Below, one piece after another: positions 1 through 11,150 of a stretch of 64,000 bases of DNA. Source of the DNA: Ailurus styani (taxonomy: Eukaryota > Chordata > Mammalia > Carnivora > Ailuridae); contig LNAC01000018.1 of assembly GCA_002007465.1 (NCBI GenBank), positions 5,332,464 to 5,396,463 on the forward strand. Direction: 5' to 3'. Every line of letters begins with the position of its first letter. Within the stretch, counting starts at the first letter, position 1. The notes beneath the pieces were generated by a model. That model worked only from the letters and a program-made list of their open reading frames with translations. It had not been told where the DNA came from and did not search any database. The position numbers and the translations under genes are program-made.

Positions 1-9
1 GGACCAAGA

Positions 10-180
10 ACTTGGCCTCTTGGTCAGACAGACCCAGGTTCAAATCTAGGCTTTGCCATTTCCATGCTGGGCCATTGTGGGCAAGTCAGTCCACCTCTTC
101 AATGCCCCATTTCTTCAGCTTCCTTGGGCCCCATGACAAATTAGTGGTTTCCATGTCAGTCTGTTCTATGAACTATGAGC
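10..180 (+). repeat. MIR
   Basis: cccaggttcaaatctaggctttgcc and gtgggcaagtcagtccacctctt followed by ccccatttcttc match the tRNA-derived head and core of MIR. Confidence 0.6.
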
Positions 181-639
181 AGCCCCTCCAGACCCAGGAT
201 TGTCAGGGGCATGGGGGCCTTTCCTACCCACTGAAGCCCTCCCTGGTCTCTATGTTTCAGCTCCCCCACTTTCAAATCCACTTTCCACTATGGAAGCGTG
301 AAATAGGTCAGAGGGGGACAAAGTGGGAGCCTTCATTTGGGCATCTTATGGCACCCAAGGAGAAGTGCATAATTGTGCCCCATCTGTGTGTCTAGATGCT
401 GACAAGTACCACTGTGTACAAACTTGGGGGTGTATATGAGTGTGTGTCTGTGGGGACGCATGTGCTTGTCTGTGTGTATGTGTATAGCTGCTGTGGTTGT
501 CAATTCAGAGCAAAAAAGCCCACACTTCCTGTTAAGAATCACTTAGAGCATTTTTATAGAAGTCCCACATCTCCCCGGAAGTGTCGTCAGACTTAGGGGA
601 AGAGAGGAGGGAAGGCAAGGCGGGAGGAAGGGAAGAGAG

Positions 640-775
640 GGCAGGTCTCCTAGGTTCTTGTCCCATTCTGCTGCCAAGTCATTGCATGACCCCAGACAAG
701 TCACTGTACCTCACTGGGCCCCAGTTTCGCTTTCTGTAAAAAGGTGGGAGATTAGACTAGGTGATCCCTGAACTC
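640..775 (+). repeat. MIR
   Basis: gaccccagacaagtcactgtacctc, actgggccccagtttcgctttctgt and aaaaggtgggagatt form a clear MIR core. Confidence 0.75.
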
Positions 776-1164
776 TCCTACTCCCTCATTTTTGGAGACC
801 CAGATTAGCATCCCCTTCAGAGGAAGACACCACTCACAATCCAGATATCCCACTGAGCATATCCCTCACTCTGTTGATCTAACCCTTCCCAGGCCATCCT
901 TGGAAACACCTAACCTCTTCCTAGCGGTTGTATCAGGGAGGGGACAGGAAGGAAGTTTCCAGTGGGAAGGGCTTAGTGGCAGCCCGTCTCCCACCCTCAT
1001 CACTAACTTCCTCTCCGCCCCCATCCCCACCCTGCCCTGCCCCCTCCCAGTTCCCACATCCTCAACCAGAAGAGAAACAAATTAGTTCCTCAATCTGAAA
1101 AGGCAGGAGTCCCTGCCCTTTCTACCCCCTCCATCTACAGTGAGTGAAAATACATGGGGAAGAG

Positions 1165-1305
1165 TCTGGTTTCGCAGTCAAAGCTGGTCCCCTCATTTTA
1201 CAGATGAGGAAACCCATAAACAGAGGGTCAGTGACTTGCTCAAGGCACATATGTGAGACGGTGGCAGTGCCAGATTTGAACCCAACTTCCCACAGGCCTT
1301 TCTGT
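1165..1305 (-). repeat. MIR
   Basis: cctcattttacagatgaggaaac, gtcagtgacttgctcaaggcac and ccagatttgaaccca are an antisense MIR core. A second antisense MIR piece lies at 1675-1752. Confidence 0.75.
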
Positions 1306-1752
1306 ACCTTCAGGCTGCCCCACAATGAAGGAGGCTCCCTAACCCATTCTCATTTCCACTGAGGGTAGAGCACAAAAACAGGAGCTTACACTGCAGCATG
1401 GGGACTTGGAGTAGAGGCCAGGAAGCACTTCTCAACCTAGAATTGGTAGACCTGGACGGGTGCCAAACACCTTCTCCCAGACATGCCTTCAGAATAGGCT
1501 TCCCTGGAATGCAGTAGCTCCTTGTGTTTAGGGAGAGTCCCGAAGAGACCAGGCTTCCTGCTTGAGTTATCTTTGCAGGGAATGGGGGCAAGACTACAGA
1601 AGGAGGAAGAAAGTTACTTTGGCCAGGCCCCATGTTCAGTACTCACACCTATGCCTGTGACAGCTGTAGGGGAGAGGGTCCTCATTTTATAGATCAGAAA
1701 ACAAGCTCAGAGAAGTTAAATGACTTTCCCAAGGTCATACAGTTAGAAAGTA

Positions 1753-2311
1753 GGGTTGATCCTTGAACGACGCAGGGGTTAGGGGTGTGCAACCTTGCCA
1801 CAGTTGAAAATCTAAGTGTGTGGGGCGCCTGGGTGGCTCATTGGGTTAAAGCCTCTGCCTTCGGCTCAGGTCATGATCTCAGGATCCTGGGATCAAGCCC
1901 CGTGTCCAGCTCCCTGCTCAGTGGGGAGCCTGCTTCCTCCTCTCTCTCTGCCTGCCTCTCCGCCTACTTGTGATCTCTCTCTCTCTCTCTGTCAAAATAA
2001 ATAAATAAATACATCTTAAAAAAAAAAAAGAAAGAAAGAAAATCTAAGTGTAACTTTCAGTTCCCCTAAAACTTAATTAATTACTGTTAGAGTACTGTTG
2101 ACTGAATCCTTACTGATACCATAAATAGTTGACTAACATGTATTTTATATGTTATATGTATTATATACTGTATTCTTACAACAAAGTAAGCTAATGTTTT
2201 TAAGAAAATCATAGGGAAGAGACAATGCATTTACAGCACTGTATACCATGTAAAAAAAAATCCAAATATAAGTGGACCCACACAGTTCAAACCTATGTCA
2301 TTCAAGGGTTC
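1753..2311. mobile_element. Tigger/mariner-type DNA transposon fossil, split by a SINE
   Basis: The left end gttgatccttgaacgacgc and the right end gtcattcaagggtt are near-inverted repeats. The interior (cagtactgtaaatg-like, tataatacatataac-like on the other strand) matches the mammalian-wide 'ttgacccttgaacaacacggg' element. A Can-SINE interrupts it at 1820-2038. Confidence 0.7.
1820..2038 (+). mobile_element. Can-SINE (SINEC), full length
   Basis: The gggcgcctgggtggctcat head, tRNA-derived body, TC-rich tract and A-tail are all present. The 13-bp target duplication aaaatctaagtgt is perfect at 1807-1819 and 2039-2051, so this copy is young. Confidence 0.95.
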
Positions 2312-2802
2312 ATAGGACCTATGTGGTACAACCCCAAAATCTTTGTTCTCTCTACTAAGTGATTTCCCAAAACATGGACCATAAGTATGAATTTAAAAAT
2401 ATGGTCCATTAGATGCATTTAGGTGATACGTATGTCAACTGTTTCTTTTCTTTTAATAACATATTAATCCAAATGTAAATCAGGAAAAATAAATCAGCTC
2501 ATCAAACTCAAGATTTCATAGATATTATTGCTTGAAAATAGGTGGAAAAAATTGTTTTTGCTTATCTTATGATGCCCTTTACCCATTTCTCCACCCTCAT
2601 CTCCAACTTCTGGCAATCACCAATCTCTTCTCTGTTTCTATGAATTTGGGGTTTTTTTATTTTTGTTTTTGTTTTTTAGATTCCACATGTAAGAGAGGTC
2701 ATATGGTTTCAGCTTTCTCTGTCTGAGTTACTTCACTTAGCATAATGCCCTTGAGGTCCATCTGTGTTGTTGCAAATGGCAATGTTTCATTACTTTTTCT
2801 TT

Positions 2803-2897
2803 TTTCAGCTTGGCAAACAATGGTTTATTAAGGAGACTTAGAGAGACCTAAGTGTGTCTTAGGTGGAAGCGAGATGAGTAGATCTTTGCCAATTTCA
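2803..2897 (-). mobile_element. retroposed truncated mRNA 3' end (unknown source gene)
   Basis: Within the L1, plus-strand poly(T) (tttttcttttttc) is followed by about 80 bases foreign to L1. On the minus strand they read ...cttaataaaccattgtttgccaag then an A-rich tail, that is, AATAAA plus poly(A). Imperfect flanking repeats tttcattactttttc / tttcattcctttttg look like a target duplication. I did not identify the parent mRNA. Confidence 0.6.
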
Positions 2898-3120
2898 TTC
2901 CTTTTTGTGGCTGAATAATATTCTATTGTATACATACACTACAACTTCTTTATCCATTCATCCATCAATGGACACTTAAGTTGTTTTCATCTTGGCTATT
3001 GTAAATAATGCTGCAGTGAACATGGAGCGCACATATCTTTTCAAATTAGTGTTTTCATTTTCTTCAGGTAAATACCCAGAAGTGGAACTGCTGGATCATA
3101 TGATAATTCTGTTTTCAATT

Positions 3121-3309
3121 TTTTAAAAAAGATTTTATTTATTTGAGAGAGAGAGAGAGCAAGAGAGGGAACACAAACAGGAGGAGTGGCAGAGGGAGAA
3201 GCAGGCTTCCCACTGAGCAGGGAGCCCAGTATGAGGCTCGATCCCAGGACCCCGGGATCATGACCTGAGCCAAAGGCAGACGCTTAACGACTGAGCCACC
3301 CATGCTCTC
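3121..3309 (-). mobile_element. Can-SINE
   Basis: Minus-strand SINEC with a degraded head (gagccacccatgctctc). The duplication ctgttttcaattttt occurs on both sides (3109 and 3310). Confidence 0.9.
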
Positions 3310-3654
3310 CTGTTTTCAATTTTTTGAGGAACTGCCCTACTGTTTTCCATAGTGGCTGCACCAATTTACATGCCCACCAATAGTACACAAAGGATCCCTT
3401 TTCTCCACATCCTCTTCAACACTTATTTCTTGTCTTTTTGACACTAGCCATTTAAACAAGTGTGAGGTAGTATTTCCTTGTGGTTCTGATTTGCATTTCC
3501 CTGATGGTTAGTGATGTTGTGCTTCTTCTCCTTGAACCTGTCGGCCATCTGAATGTCTTCTTTGGAAAAATATGTATTCAGATTTTCTGCCCATTTTTCC
3601 AACAGATTGTTTGGGGGTTTTTGCTACTTTGTACAAGTTCTTTGTGTATTTTAT

Positions 3655-3838
3655 TTTATTTTTTTATTTATATATTTGAGAGAGAGAGAGAGAGCATGAG
3701 CAGGGGTGGGAAAGAGGGAGAAGCAGGCTCCCCGCTGAGCAGGGAGCCCAAAGCTCCATCCTCCATCCTAGAACCCTGGGATCATGACCTGAGCCAAAGG
3801 CAGATTCTTAACCAACTGAGCCACCCAGGTAGCTCCCC
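3655..3838 (-). mobile_element. Can-SINE
   Basis: Minus-strand SINEC body from the (T)n/gagagag tract to gagccacccaggtagctc, inserted in the antisense L1. Confidence 0.9.
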
Positions 3839-3860
3839 CTTTTTTTCTTTATGTATTTTA

Positions 3861-4077
3861 ATTTTTAAGAAAGATTTTATTTATTTATTTATTTGAGAGA
3901 GAGGGCGAGAATGAGAGAAAGAGAGCATGAGAGGGGAGAGGTCAGAGGGAGAAGCAGGCTCCCTGCTGAGCAGGGAACCCAATGCAGGACTGGATCCAGG
4001 GCCTCCAGAATCATGACCTGAGCCGAAGGCAGTTGCTTAACAAACCGCTTATCCAACTGAGCCACCCAGGCGCCCCA
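3861..4077 (-). mobile_element. Can-SINE
   Basis: Minus-strand SINEC ending gccacccaggcgcccc. The 18-bp duplication ttttctttatgtatttta at 3843 and 4078 is perfect. Confidence 0.95.
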
Positions 4078-4640
4078 TTTTCTTTATGTATTTTAGACAT
4101 TAATGCCTTATCAGATAGATGATTGGGGACGAATATTTTCTCCTATTCGGTACATTGCCTTTTTATTTTGTTGATGGTTTCCTTCACTGTGCAGAAGCTT
4201 TTTGGTTTGATATAGTCCCACTCTCTTATTTTTTTCCTTTTGTTACTCTTGCTGTCAGATTCAAAAACCCAAACCAAGACCTATGTCAAGGGGTTTGCGG
4301 CCTATGTTTTCGTATAAGAATTTTATGGTTCCAGGTCTTACATGCAAGTGTCTAATCTCTTTTGAGTTGATTTTTGTACATATGTTAAGATATTGGTGCA
4401 GTTTCATTCTTTTGTATGCTGTTGTCCAGTTTTCCTGACACCATTTAGAGACTGTCCTTTCCCCATTGTATATTCTTGCCTCCTTTGCCATATATGTATA
4501 GGTTTATTTCTGGGCTCTCTATTCTGTTCCATTGATCTATGTGTCTGTTTTCATGCCAATACCATACTCTTTTAATTATTATAGCTTTGTAATGGAGTTT
4601 AAAATCACAGAGTGTGGTGCCTACAGCATTGTTCTTCTTT

Positions 4641-6729
4641 CTCTACACTAAATTTTGAAAGGAATTAAAGATTTAAAGCAAAATATTAAATGGAAAACAG
4701 GTAGCAAAAATCTGGAAAATGATGCGTGAATGACTGGAGCTTTAGAAACAGTGCTTGAGAGCACCTGGTTGGAGGCAGTCAATGTGGGTCTCTGCCTGGC
4801 CACCCTGGTTGGCAAATACCTGAGTGACCCCTGAGTGTGGTGCCCCTGTCCAGTCCTTGGGACCTTGCGGCCCTGGGCTCAGGTGTGTGTGGAGGGGCCA
4901 GTTCATCCTGGGTAGCGCCAGTCCTAGGGAGATGTGGATGGGGGAGGGGGTGGTCTGAGCTTCTGGGGAAGGAGGCAGGCAGGAAGAAGTAGTAAGAGAT
5001 ACAGCCACTGGGCACCTGGAGTCAGCTCTGAGGAGAGCCTGAAGCTCTCCACGTGGCCTCCCCTGTGTGGATACCGTTTCCTCCCCTAGTTTTAGGTCCT
5101 CATTTTGAGTCCTGGTTCCTACTCTCCTCTGTCTGTATCAGTTTCAGCCTTGCTCACTGTCTGAGGAGCCATCCAGGCAAGAGGGAAACTTTGGGCCTCC
5201 CTCAAGAGGCAACTCTACCCCTGGCTTCTCCCTCCTGGGCCTGGCCAAGGGAGCCAGTTCCATACGGCTGAACGTCAGGCCTGGCAGCTGACCAACCTCC
5301 TGGACCCAGGGGACTGAGGGAGGATGCTGACCCTGAGTCTGGGGTCAGTCCCACAGGGGCAGGTCATCAAGGAGGTCGAGTACACTCACTCCAAAGCTGA
5401 CACAGAAGAACCCTCGGGGCAGCGGGATAGCATCTTCCCGGTCAGAGGAAGCACTGTTAGGAGGATTGGGGAGGAGCTCCATTTTCCTTCAGCTCCTTGC
5501 CATTCCTGCTCTTGGATCTGCCCAGCCTGCTTACATCACTCGTGGCCTATTCACTCACTCGGGATTAGAATACTGAATGATCATATTCATCAATAAACAT
5601 TTCTAGGGTGTTTCCCCCACAAAGCTCTGGGCCGAGTATTCTTCACATGGGATTTTACTGAATCTTCACAAGAACAATGAGAGTAGATCCTGTTATTATC
5701 CCCAGATGATAAACTGCATCTCAGAGAAGGGAGCTGTCTTGGCCAAGACCAGACAAAGGGCGAGGAAGAGCCAGGATTCAATCTGATTCTGAACCTGTGC
5801 TCCTTCCTACATCCCCATGAAGGCAGAGCTCACGCCTGGAAAAGAAGTCAGGTTTTCAACTTAGACTTGGTCTCCAATTTAAATCCAAAACCCACCCACT
5901 GGGAAAAGTCACCCTTGAAGCTTTATCACTGTCTTCTACCTTAGCACCATAAATGTTTTCTCATTCACCACCTCATGTAGTTCATGCCAACAAGGTCAGA
6001 TATGATGCCCATTTTATAGCTGAGGAAACCAAGACCCAGGGAAGGGTGACAAAGAGTCCTACAGTGTCCTGGACAACACTACGACCCTCCCGTCTGTTGG
6101 GTCTGCCATTCTATCTACACCACCAGCCCCTCTCTCTCAGGACCTGTCTCCCAGAGCACATTTTGATAGAAGGGAGAGGAGCCAGCAGGGGGAACCAGGG
6201 CCTGGAGACACAGGGCGATGAAAGGAATAAGTGGGTTGTAAGGAGAGAGCAGAGACTATTTGGGCATTTGGGCCATCCCGATTACAAACCTCACATCCTT
6301 GCTAGATTTCCAGAGCTGCCTGTAGGAATGTAAGGGTCACCTTTTGTGAAAGCAAGAGCCATCCTGCATCCTCTCCCCTACAGTTCTCCCACCAGCAGCC
6401 TACCCTCTAGCCAAAAGACCTCCAGTTCCTTAACCCTTTCTCTCAGGACATTGTCTAATTATGGTGAGTGTACATGGACAGGAAGAAGAACGTGCCAAAT
6501 ATTCAGGGCTGTTTCAGTTAAGTTGAACAGCGTGAGCACCTGTTTGGGAGGAAAGATGTTCCTGCTAATGGACTATTAGAAGCATTCAGCTGGAGAGCTG
6601 TGGATTTCTCACCATCCAGTGATGTGGGGAGTTGAATTTCACTTAAATCAAATAACCAGATTGGCATTCAGCTTTCCAATGTAACTGGAAAATAGTCTTT
6701 TAAAAAAAAATCAGGATCCACTTTTTAAA
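4641..6729. other. intergenic, no gene seen
   Basis: Mostly unique sequence with the MIR pieces listed. Open frames are short, overlapping on both strands and unlike known proteins. Confidence 0.6.
5600..5800 (-). repeat. MIR
   Basis: gttattatccccagatgataaactg and gaagagccaggattcaatctgattctgaacc are an antisense MIR core. A shorter one follows at 5945-6060. Confidence 0.7.
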
Positions 6730-6953
6730 AATTATTTTATTTTATTTATTTTTTTTTTTAAAGATTTTATTTATTTATTTGACACAGAGAGAGAGATTAC
6801 AAGTAGGCAGAGAGGCAGGCAGAGAGACAGGGAGAGGAGGAAGCAGGCTCCCTGCTGAGCAGAGAGCCCGATGCGGGCCTCGATCCCAGGACGCTGAGAT
6901 CATGACCTGAGCCGAAAGCAGAGGCTTTAACCCACTGAGCCACCCAGGTGCCC
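6730..6953 (-). mobile_element. Can-SINE (young, mustelid-like tract)
   Basis: Minus-strand copy with the gattacaagtaggcagagaggcaggcagagag tract, ending gccacccaggtgccc. It lies immediately beside a second, older SINE. Confidence 0.9.
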
Positions 6954-6954
6954 T

Positions 6955-7158
6955 AAAAATTTTTTTAAAGAATATTTTATTTATTTAACTTATTTGAGAG
7001 AGAGTGAGAGAGCATAAGCAGCAGGGAGGGGCAGAGGCAGAGGGAGAAGCAGACTCTGCACTGAGCAGGGAGCCCAATGTGGGGCTCAATCCCAGGATGC
7101 TGGGTCATGACCCCAGCCAAAGGCAGATGCTTAACCGACTGAGCCACCTAGGCACCTC
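6955..7158 (-). mobile_element. Can-SINE (older)
   Basis: Minus-strand SINEC ending gagccacctaggcacctc. The host sequence caggatccactttttaaa is found both before the SINE pair (6712) and after it (7158), so the pair sits between one target duplication. Confidence 0.9.
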
Positions 7159-7210
7159 AGGATCCACTTTTTAAATGGGGGTGTCTCCCAAATATTGCAG
7201 GGCCGGCCTA

Positions 7211-7728
7211 GGTCAGGGGCTCTTAACCTTTGTGTATGTGCCATAGCCTGCTTTGTCATCTGGTGAAGCCTCTAGACCCCATCTCAGAATAATGTTAAAT
7301 GTCCACAATAAAATAACATAGGCTTATAAAGGAAACCAACTAAATTAAAATGTGTTTATCAAAAATTAAAAAAAAAATTTGATGTAGTAATAGTGCTTCC
7401 TAATTGAGGCATGAAATGTCAAGATCTAGCAGTAGGTCTAATAACTACTGTAATTTTGAAATAGTGATGCACATAAACCATATTTTGAGATATCTGAAAA
7501 AACTGTAATGGTGATTTGAAAATATCTGTAATTCTATCAGTGACACCATCACAGGTCCTGCCTACATGGCTGTGGTTTGTTGCCACATCAACGAAGAGAA
7601 AAAATTCAGGCAGAGGTCAGTGAAAATAAAGGTGTATTTTTTTTCTCTTCCAAATTTGTAGATTCCTTGAATTCTATTCTTGGATCTTTGGGGAATCCCA
7701 CAGACCTCAGATTAAGAACTCCTGGTCT
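7211..7728. mobile_element. hAT-type non-autonomous DNA transposon fossil
   Basis: The ends caggggctcttaacctt and ttaagaactcctgg are terminal inverted repeats. The interior phrases tagcagtaggtctaataactac and gatattttgagatatctg-like sequence match a widespread mammalian 'aacccctgggttaagaac' element. Subfamily not named. Confidence 0.65.
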
Positions 7729-9964
7729 AGTTCTGTCTTATATTTTATGGCATGTATATGTAATTGCATCTAACGTAGTTTTTAAAACCTGATTAAATTT
7801 GGAAATGAAGTGCCTGGTAGGTAGTAGGTCTCAGTAAAGGAGGGTCTCCTGGGGCTTCTGCTATGGTTGCTCCACTCAGCATTCTTCTGGAGAAAGTGGA
7901 GCCTCTGTTTGCTCACTTAGCAGGTGGAGCTCCCCAGGCTACATTGAGGCACTGTGCCCCAGATACCTACAGACGGCTCATCCCTGAGCCAGGCCTTCCT
8001 CTACCCGCATGACTTTTGGGCCCCTGCTCATGCAGATGCCACTCAGCAGGAGAAGAGGAACCAAGTTAGGCCTGGGGTTATTTTGACCGGCCTTCAACCC
8101 TGGGGAAGCTCTGGCCTCCCAGGCACTCTGAGGCCCCGCAAGGCCTTCTGAACTCAGGGCCCAGAGCCCTCTGCATCATGGGAATCCCCCGGAAGCCCTT
8201 AGGCGCCTATTTCCCCTCTTGACTCATTCGCGTGCAGGAGGAGCACAGTCACGAGCCAGCGTGACTAGGTCAGCACTGACAGGCTCACAAGACACTTGGC
8301 TGGGAGTCAGGCCACAGACATTGGCGGTGAGCTGGGAGGCCTGCAGAGCCTGGGGAACAAACAGAAGCTAGAGGAGAGGTCCACTCCAGCCCCTTGGGGC
8401 TCAGGCTTTGACTCCCCAGAGCTCATCCGCCCACTCCTCTCCTGTACACCCTTCTACCGACTGCCAGGCCACCCTTCCCCGTGCCCAAATTGTCAGCGCT
8501 CTGGTGGACTTGTGTCCATCCGTGTGGCCCAGGTCTGCCACCGTCTTCCCCTGCACCAGAACATTTCCCCCTCATCCTTTCCTTTCTGCTTTCTAATCAA
8601 AACCCACCTGTTCAAACAACAGAAAATGAAAAAAAACAGTTGTTTTGTGTCCCATCAGCCTCTGCTCTCCGGGACAACTCCTGGTTAGGTGAGGTACATG
8701 GAATTTGGAATTAAAGATCCGTATTAAAGTATTGGTGCTGATTAGCTACGAAGTCCCCTGCCTCTCTGAGCCTTATTCAGTGTCCTCCTCTACTGCTTAG
8801 ACAAGTTTAAGTGGTTGCTCATGTTTAAATTCATAACTGTTATGAGAATCAAAAACATTTTTAGATGTGAAATCACTTTATAAACTGTAAAGCACTTTCC
8901 TAGCTATAATACAGGACTCATGGCTGACAAGTTCCATTGGCAAGGTCTTTCTGGAGAAACAACACAATGGAATGGCTTTAGTGGTAGTGTTTGGTGGAGA
9001 AAGCCATCTAACCACAGGGCCCTGCTACACGTTCCTACCTTGTACTGAAATCATACCTCAGCACAGGCCCTTGTAGGGAGAGTCTGGTCTGGAATATGGG
9101 GTAGGAGTTCGCAAACTCCCACAGAATGACCCCCACCCCCAACCCAAGACAGGAAATGGACTGAGTAGGTGTTGGGTTGATACAGACTTGCTTCTGCTTT
9201 AGATGTGATTCACCCGGTTTGTCTCAACCATTGTTGAGGGGAGAGGCGAAGGAAGGGTGAAACATCTATTTCTGAGGAGGAAAACCGGGGAGGTGCAGAG
9301 CCTATGTGGCTCACAGGAAAACATTTTCAAACCATGTGTTGGCTTGGGGGCCTGGAGTGTGACCTGCTAGGGAATCTTGCATAGGTTTAGCCCCCAGAAG
9401 GCCTGGATCCCAGACCCTGCTAAACCACACCAAAACTGTGTGCCTGTGGTCATCTCTGGGCCTACACTTCCTCTCTGTACAAGGCCTGTGATAATCCCCA
9501 AGTCAGCAGAATTATCTGAGCATTCATGGGTTCGAAAGACGGTCTGGTTTCGGGGAAAGGTGCCCACCCGCCCAGCCTCCCTGTGTCTGTAGCCTCAATG
9601 TGGCCCAGCCAGCACAGCCCTTGTCTGGGTCTCCCACGTGTCTATCTCCCCGTTGGGCTGATTGTTTTGAGAGGGAGCAGTGCTTTTTCATCTTATACTT
9701 ACATTCACTGTGCGCACAGGCCGCATGGAGGCCAGGAGGGCAGTGCACCTGTGATTACTATTCCAGAACTCACACTGTAGCTGGCCCAGACGCCCAGGAA
9801 GGCCCCTTGTTCCCTGGGAGGCCAGGATCACATGTCTACATTGGTGTTGTTTCAGAGATTTCATTCAGCGTTCCCCTCTGGGGTCATAGCATACCTCAGG
9901 CCCAGCCAGCAGTGGCCCCGGTGTCTGGGGCCGCTCCATCAATGCCCTTTCTCCTCCTTTGGGG
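7729..9964. other. intergenic unique sequence, possible regulatory patch at 8.2 kb
   Basis: No SINE or LINE was seen. An exact AP-1 site TGACTCA lies at 8220-8226, with a gtgactaggtcagca MARE-like half site about 40 bases on. No coding evidence. Confidence 0.4.
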
Positions 9965-10085
9965 CCAGTCTGATTCAAACCCCAGCTCTGCTGCTGACTA
10001 GCTATACCCTTGGGCAGCGCACTTAACCATTCTGTGCCTGGGTTTCCTCTTCTGTAAAATGGGAAGAATAATTCGATCTACTGCT
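9965..10085 (+). repeat. MIR
   Basis: gattcaaaccccagctctgctgctgac and tgcctgggtttcctcttctgtaaaatggg are near-consensus MIR. Confidence 0.8.
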
Positions 10086-10446
10086 GGGTGGATGGATATT
10101 CAACTTGATAAGAGATGTCAAATTTGTTTTCTAAGGGGGTCATGCCAATTTATATACCCAATATCTGCCTAAGAGATGTTATGGTCCATATCCCCGTCTA
10201 CCTCTGTATTGTCAAACTTTGAAATTTTTGCCAGCCAAATGGATATAAAATGGTATTCATTATGGTGCTTGTTTGCATTTCTCTGAATGCTAATGGGGTT
10301 GGGTATGCCTTCGTATGTTTATTAACCATATATATTTTCCCTCAGTCAAATGCCTATTCATATCTCCTGTTCATTTTTCTCTTGTATTATTTATCTTTTT
10401 GTTTAACTGATTTTTAGGAGTCCTCTATTTTTTCCTATATATTCTT

Positions 10447-10647
10447 TTTTTAAAATATTTATTTATTTATTTTGAGAGAGAGAGGGAGAGAGCAGAAAGA
10501 GGGGGAGAGGGAGAGAAAGAGAATCCCAAGCAGACTCCCTACAGAGCAGGGAGTCCGATGCAGGGCTCAATCCCACAACCTTGAGATCATGACCTGAACT
10601 GAAAACAAAAGCCAGAGGCTTAACTGACTGAGCCACCCAGGTGCCCC
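10447..10647 (-). mobile_element. Can-SINE
   Basis: Minus-strand SINEC ending gccacccaggtgcccc. The 15-bp duplication ttcctatatattctt at 10432 and 10648 is perfect. Confidence 0.95.
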
Positions 10648-10737
10648 TTCCTATATATTCTTAATACTAATCCTTTGGTTTATAAAATAGTTTCTCTTCT
10701 CCCAGTTTCTCTTTTCACTTTATTCAAGGTGTCTTTT

Positions 10738-10930
10738 TTTAAAAAATATTTTATTTATTTGACAGAAAGTGACTCAGCGAGAAAGGGAACACAAACAGGG
10801 GGAGTAGGAGAGGGAGAAGCAGGCTTTCCCGCAGAGCAGGGAGCCTGATGTGGGGCTCGATCCCAGAATCCTGGGATCATGACCTGAGCCAAAAGCAGAC
10901 GCTTAAGGACTGAGCCACCCGGGCTACCTT
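10738..10930 (-). mobile_element. Can-SINE
   Basis: Minus-strand SINEC with gagccacccgggctacc head. The 12-bp duplication aaggtgtctttt occurs at 10726 and 10931. Confidence 0.95.
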
Positions 10931-11150
10931 AAGGTGTCTTTTGATGAGAAGTTCTTCATTGTAACAAAGTGAGATATCAGAAAGATACCATATTTTTTCT
11001 AAAGGTTTTCATGTTTAGCTTTGAAGTTCTTGATCCATCACTCTAATCTAGAGTACGTGGTGTGAGGTAGGAGTTTTCCTTTTCCATATGGATCACTGAA
11101 TTTTCTAGGTTGAACAGTCCTAAAGCCAATCCTAACTGATTTTGAGGGGA

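Larger units (their letters stand above)
2531..4640 (-). mobile_element. L1 (L1M-type) antisense fragment, repeatedly interrupted
   Basis: Typical antisense L1 phrases run through the region: ggctgaataatattctattgtat, tggctattgtaaataatgctgcagtgaac, tgatttgcatttccctgatgg and cactgtgcagaagctttttggtt. Three minus-strand Can-SINEs and one small retroposed 3' end interrupt it. No coding capacity remains. Confidence 0.85.
10100..11150 (-). mobile_element. old antisense L1-like fragment with two SINE insertions
   Basis: AT-rich text such as gcttgtttgcatttctctgaatgctaatg and ctcctgttcatttttctc followed by ttctcccagtttc is typical of antisense L1M sequence. Continuity across both SINEs is shown by their target duplications. 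Confidence 0.6.

Noticed and set aside
1820..2038. tRNA-like sequences at SINE heads read as tRNA genes
   Set aside because: They are SINE promoters derived from tRNA, with A-tails, TC tracts and target duplications, not functional cloverleaf tRNA genes.
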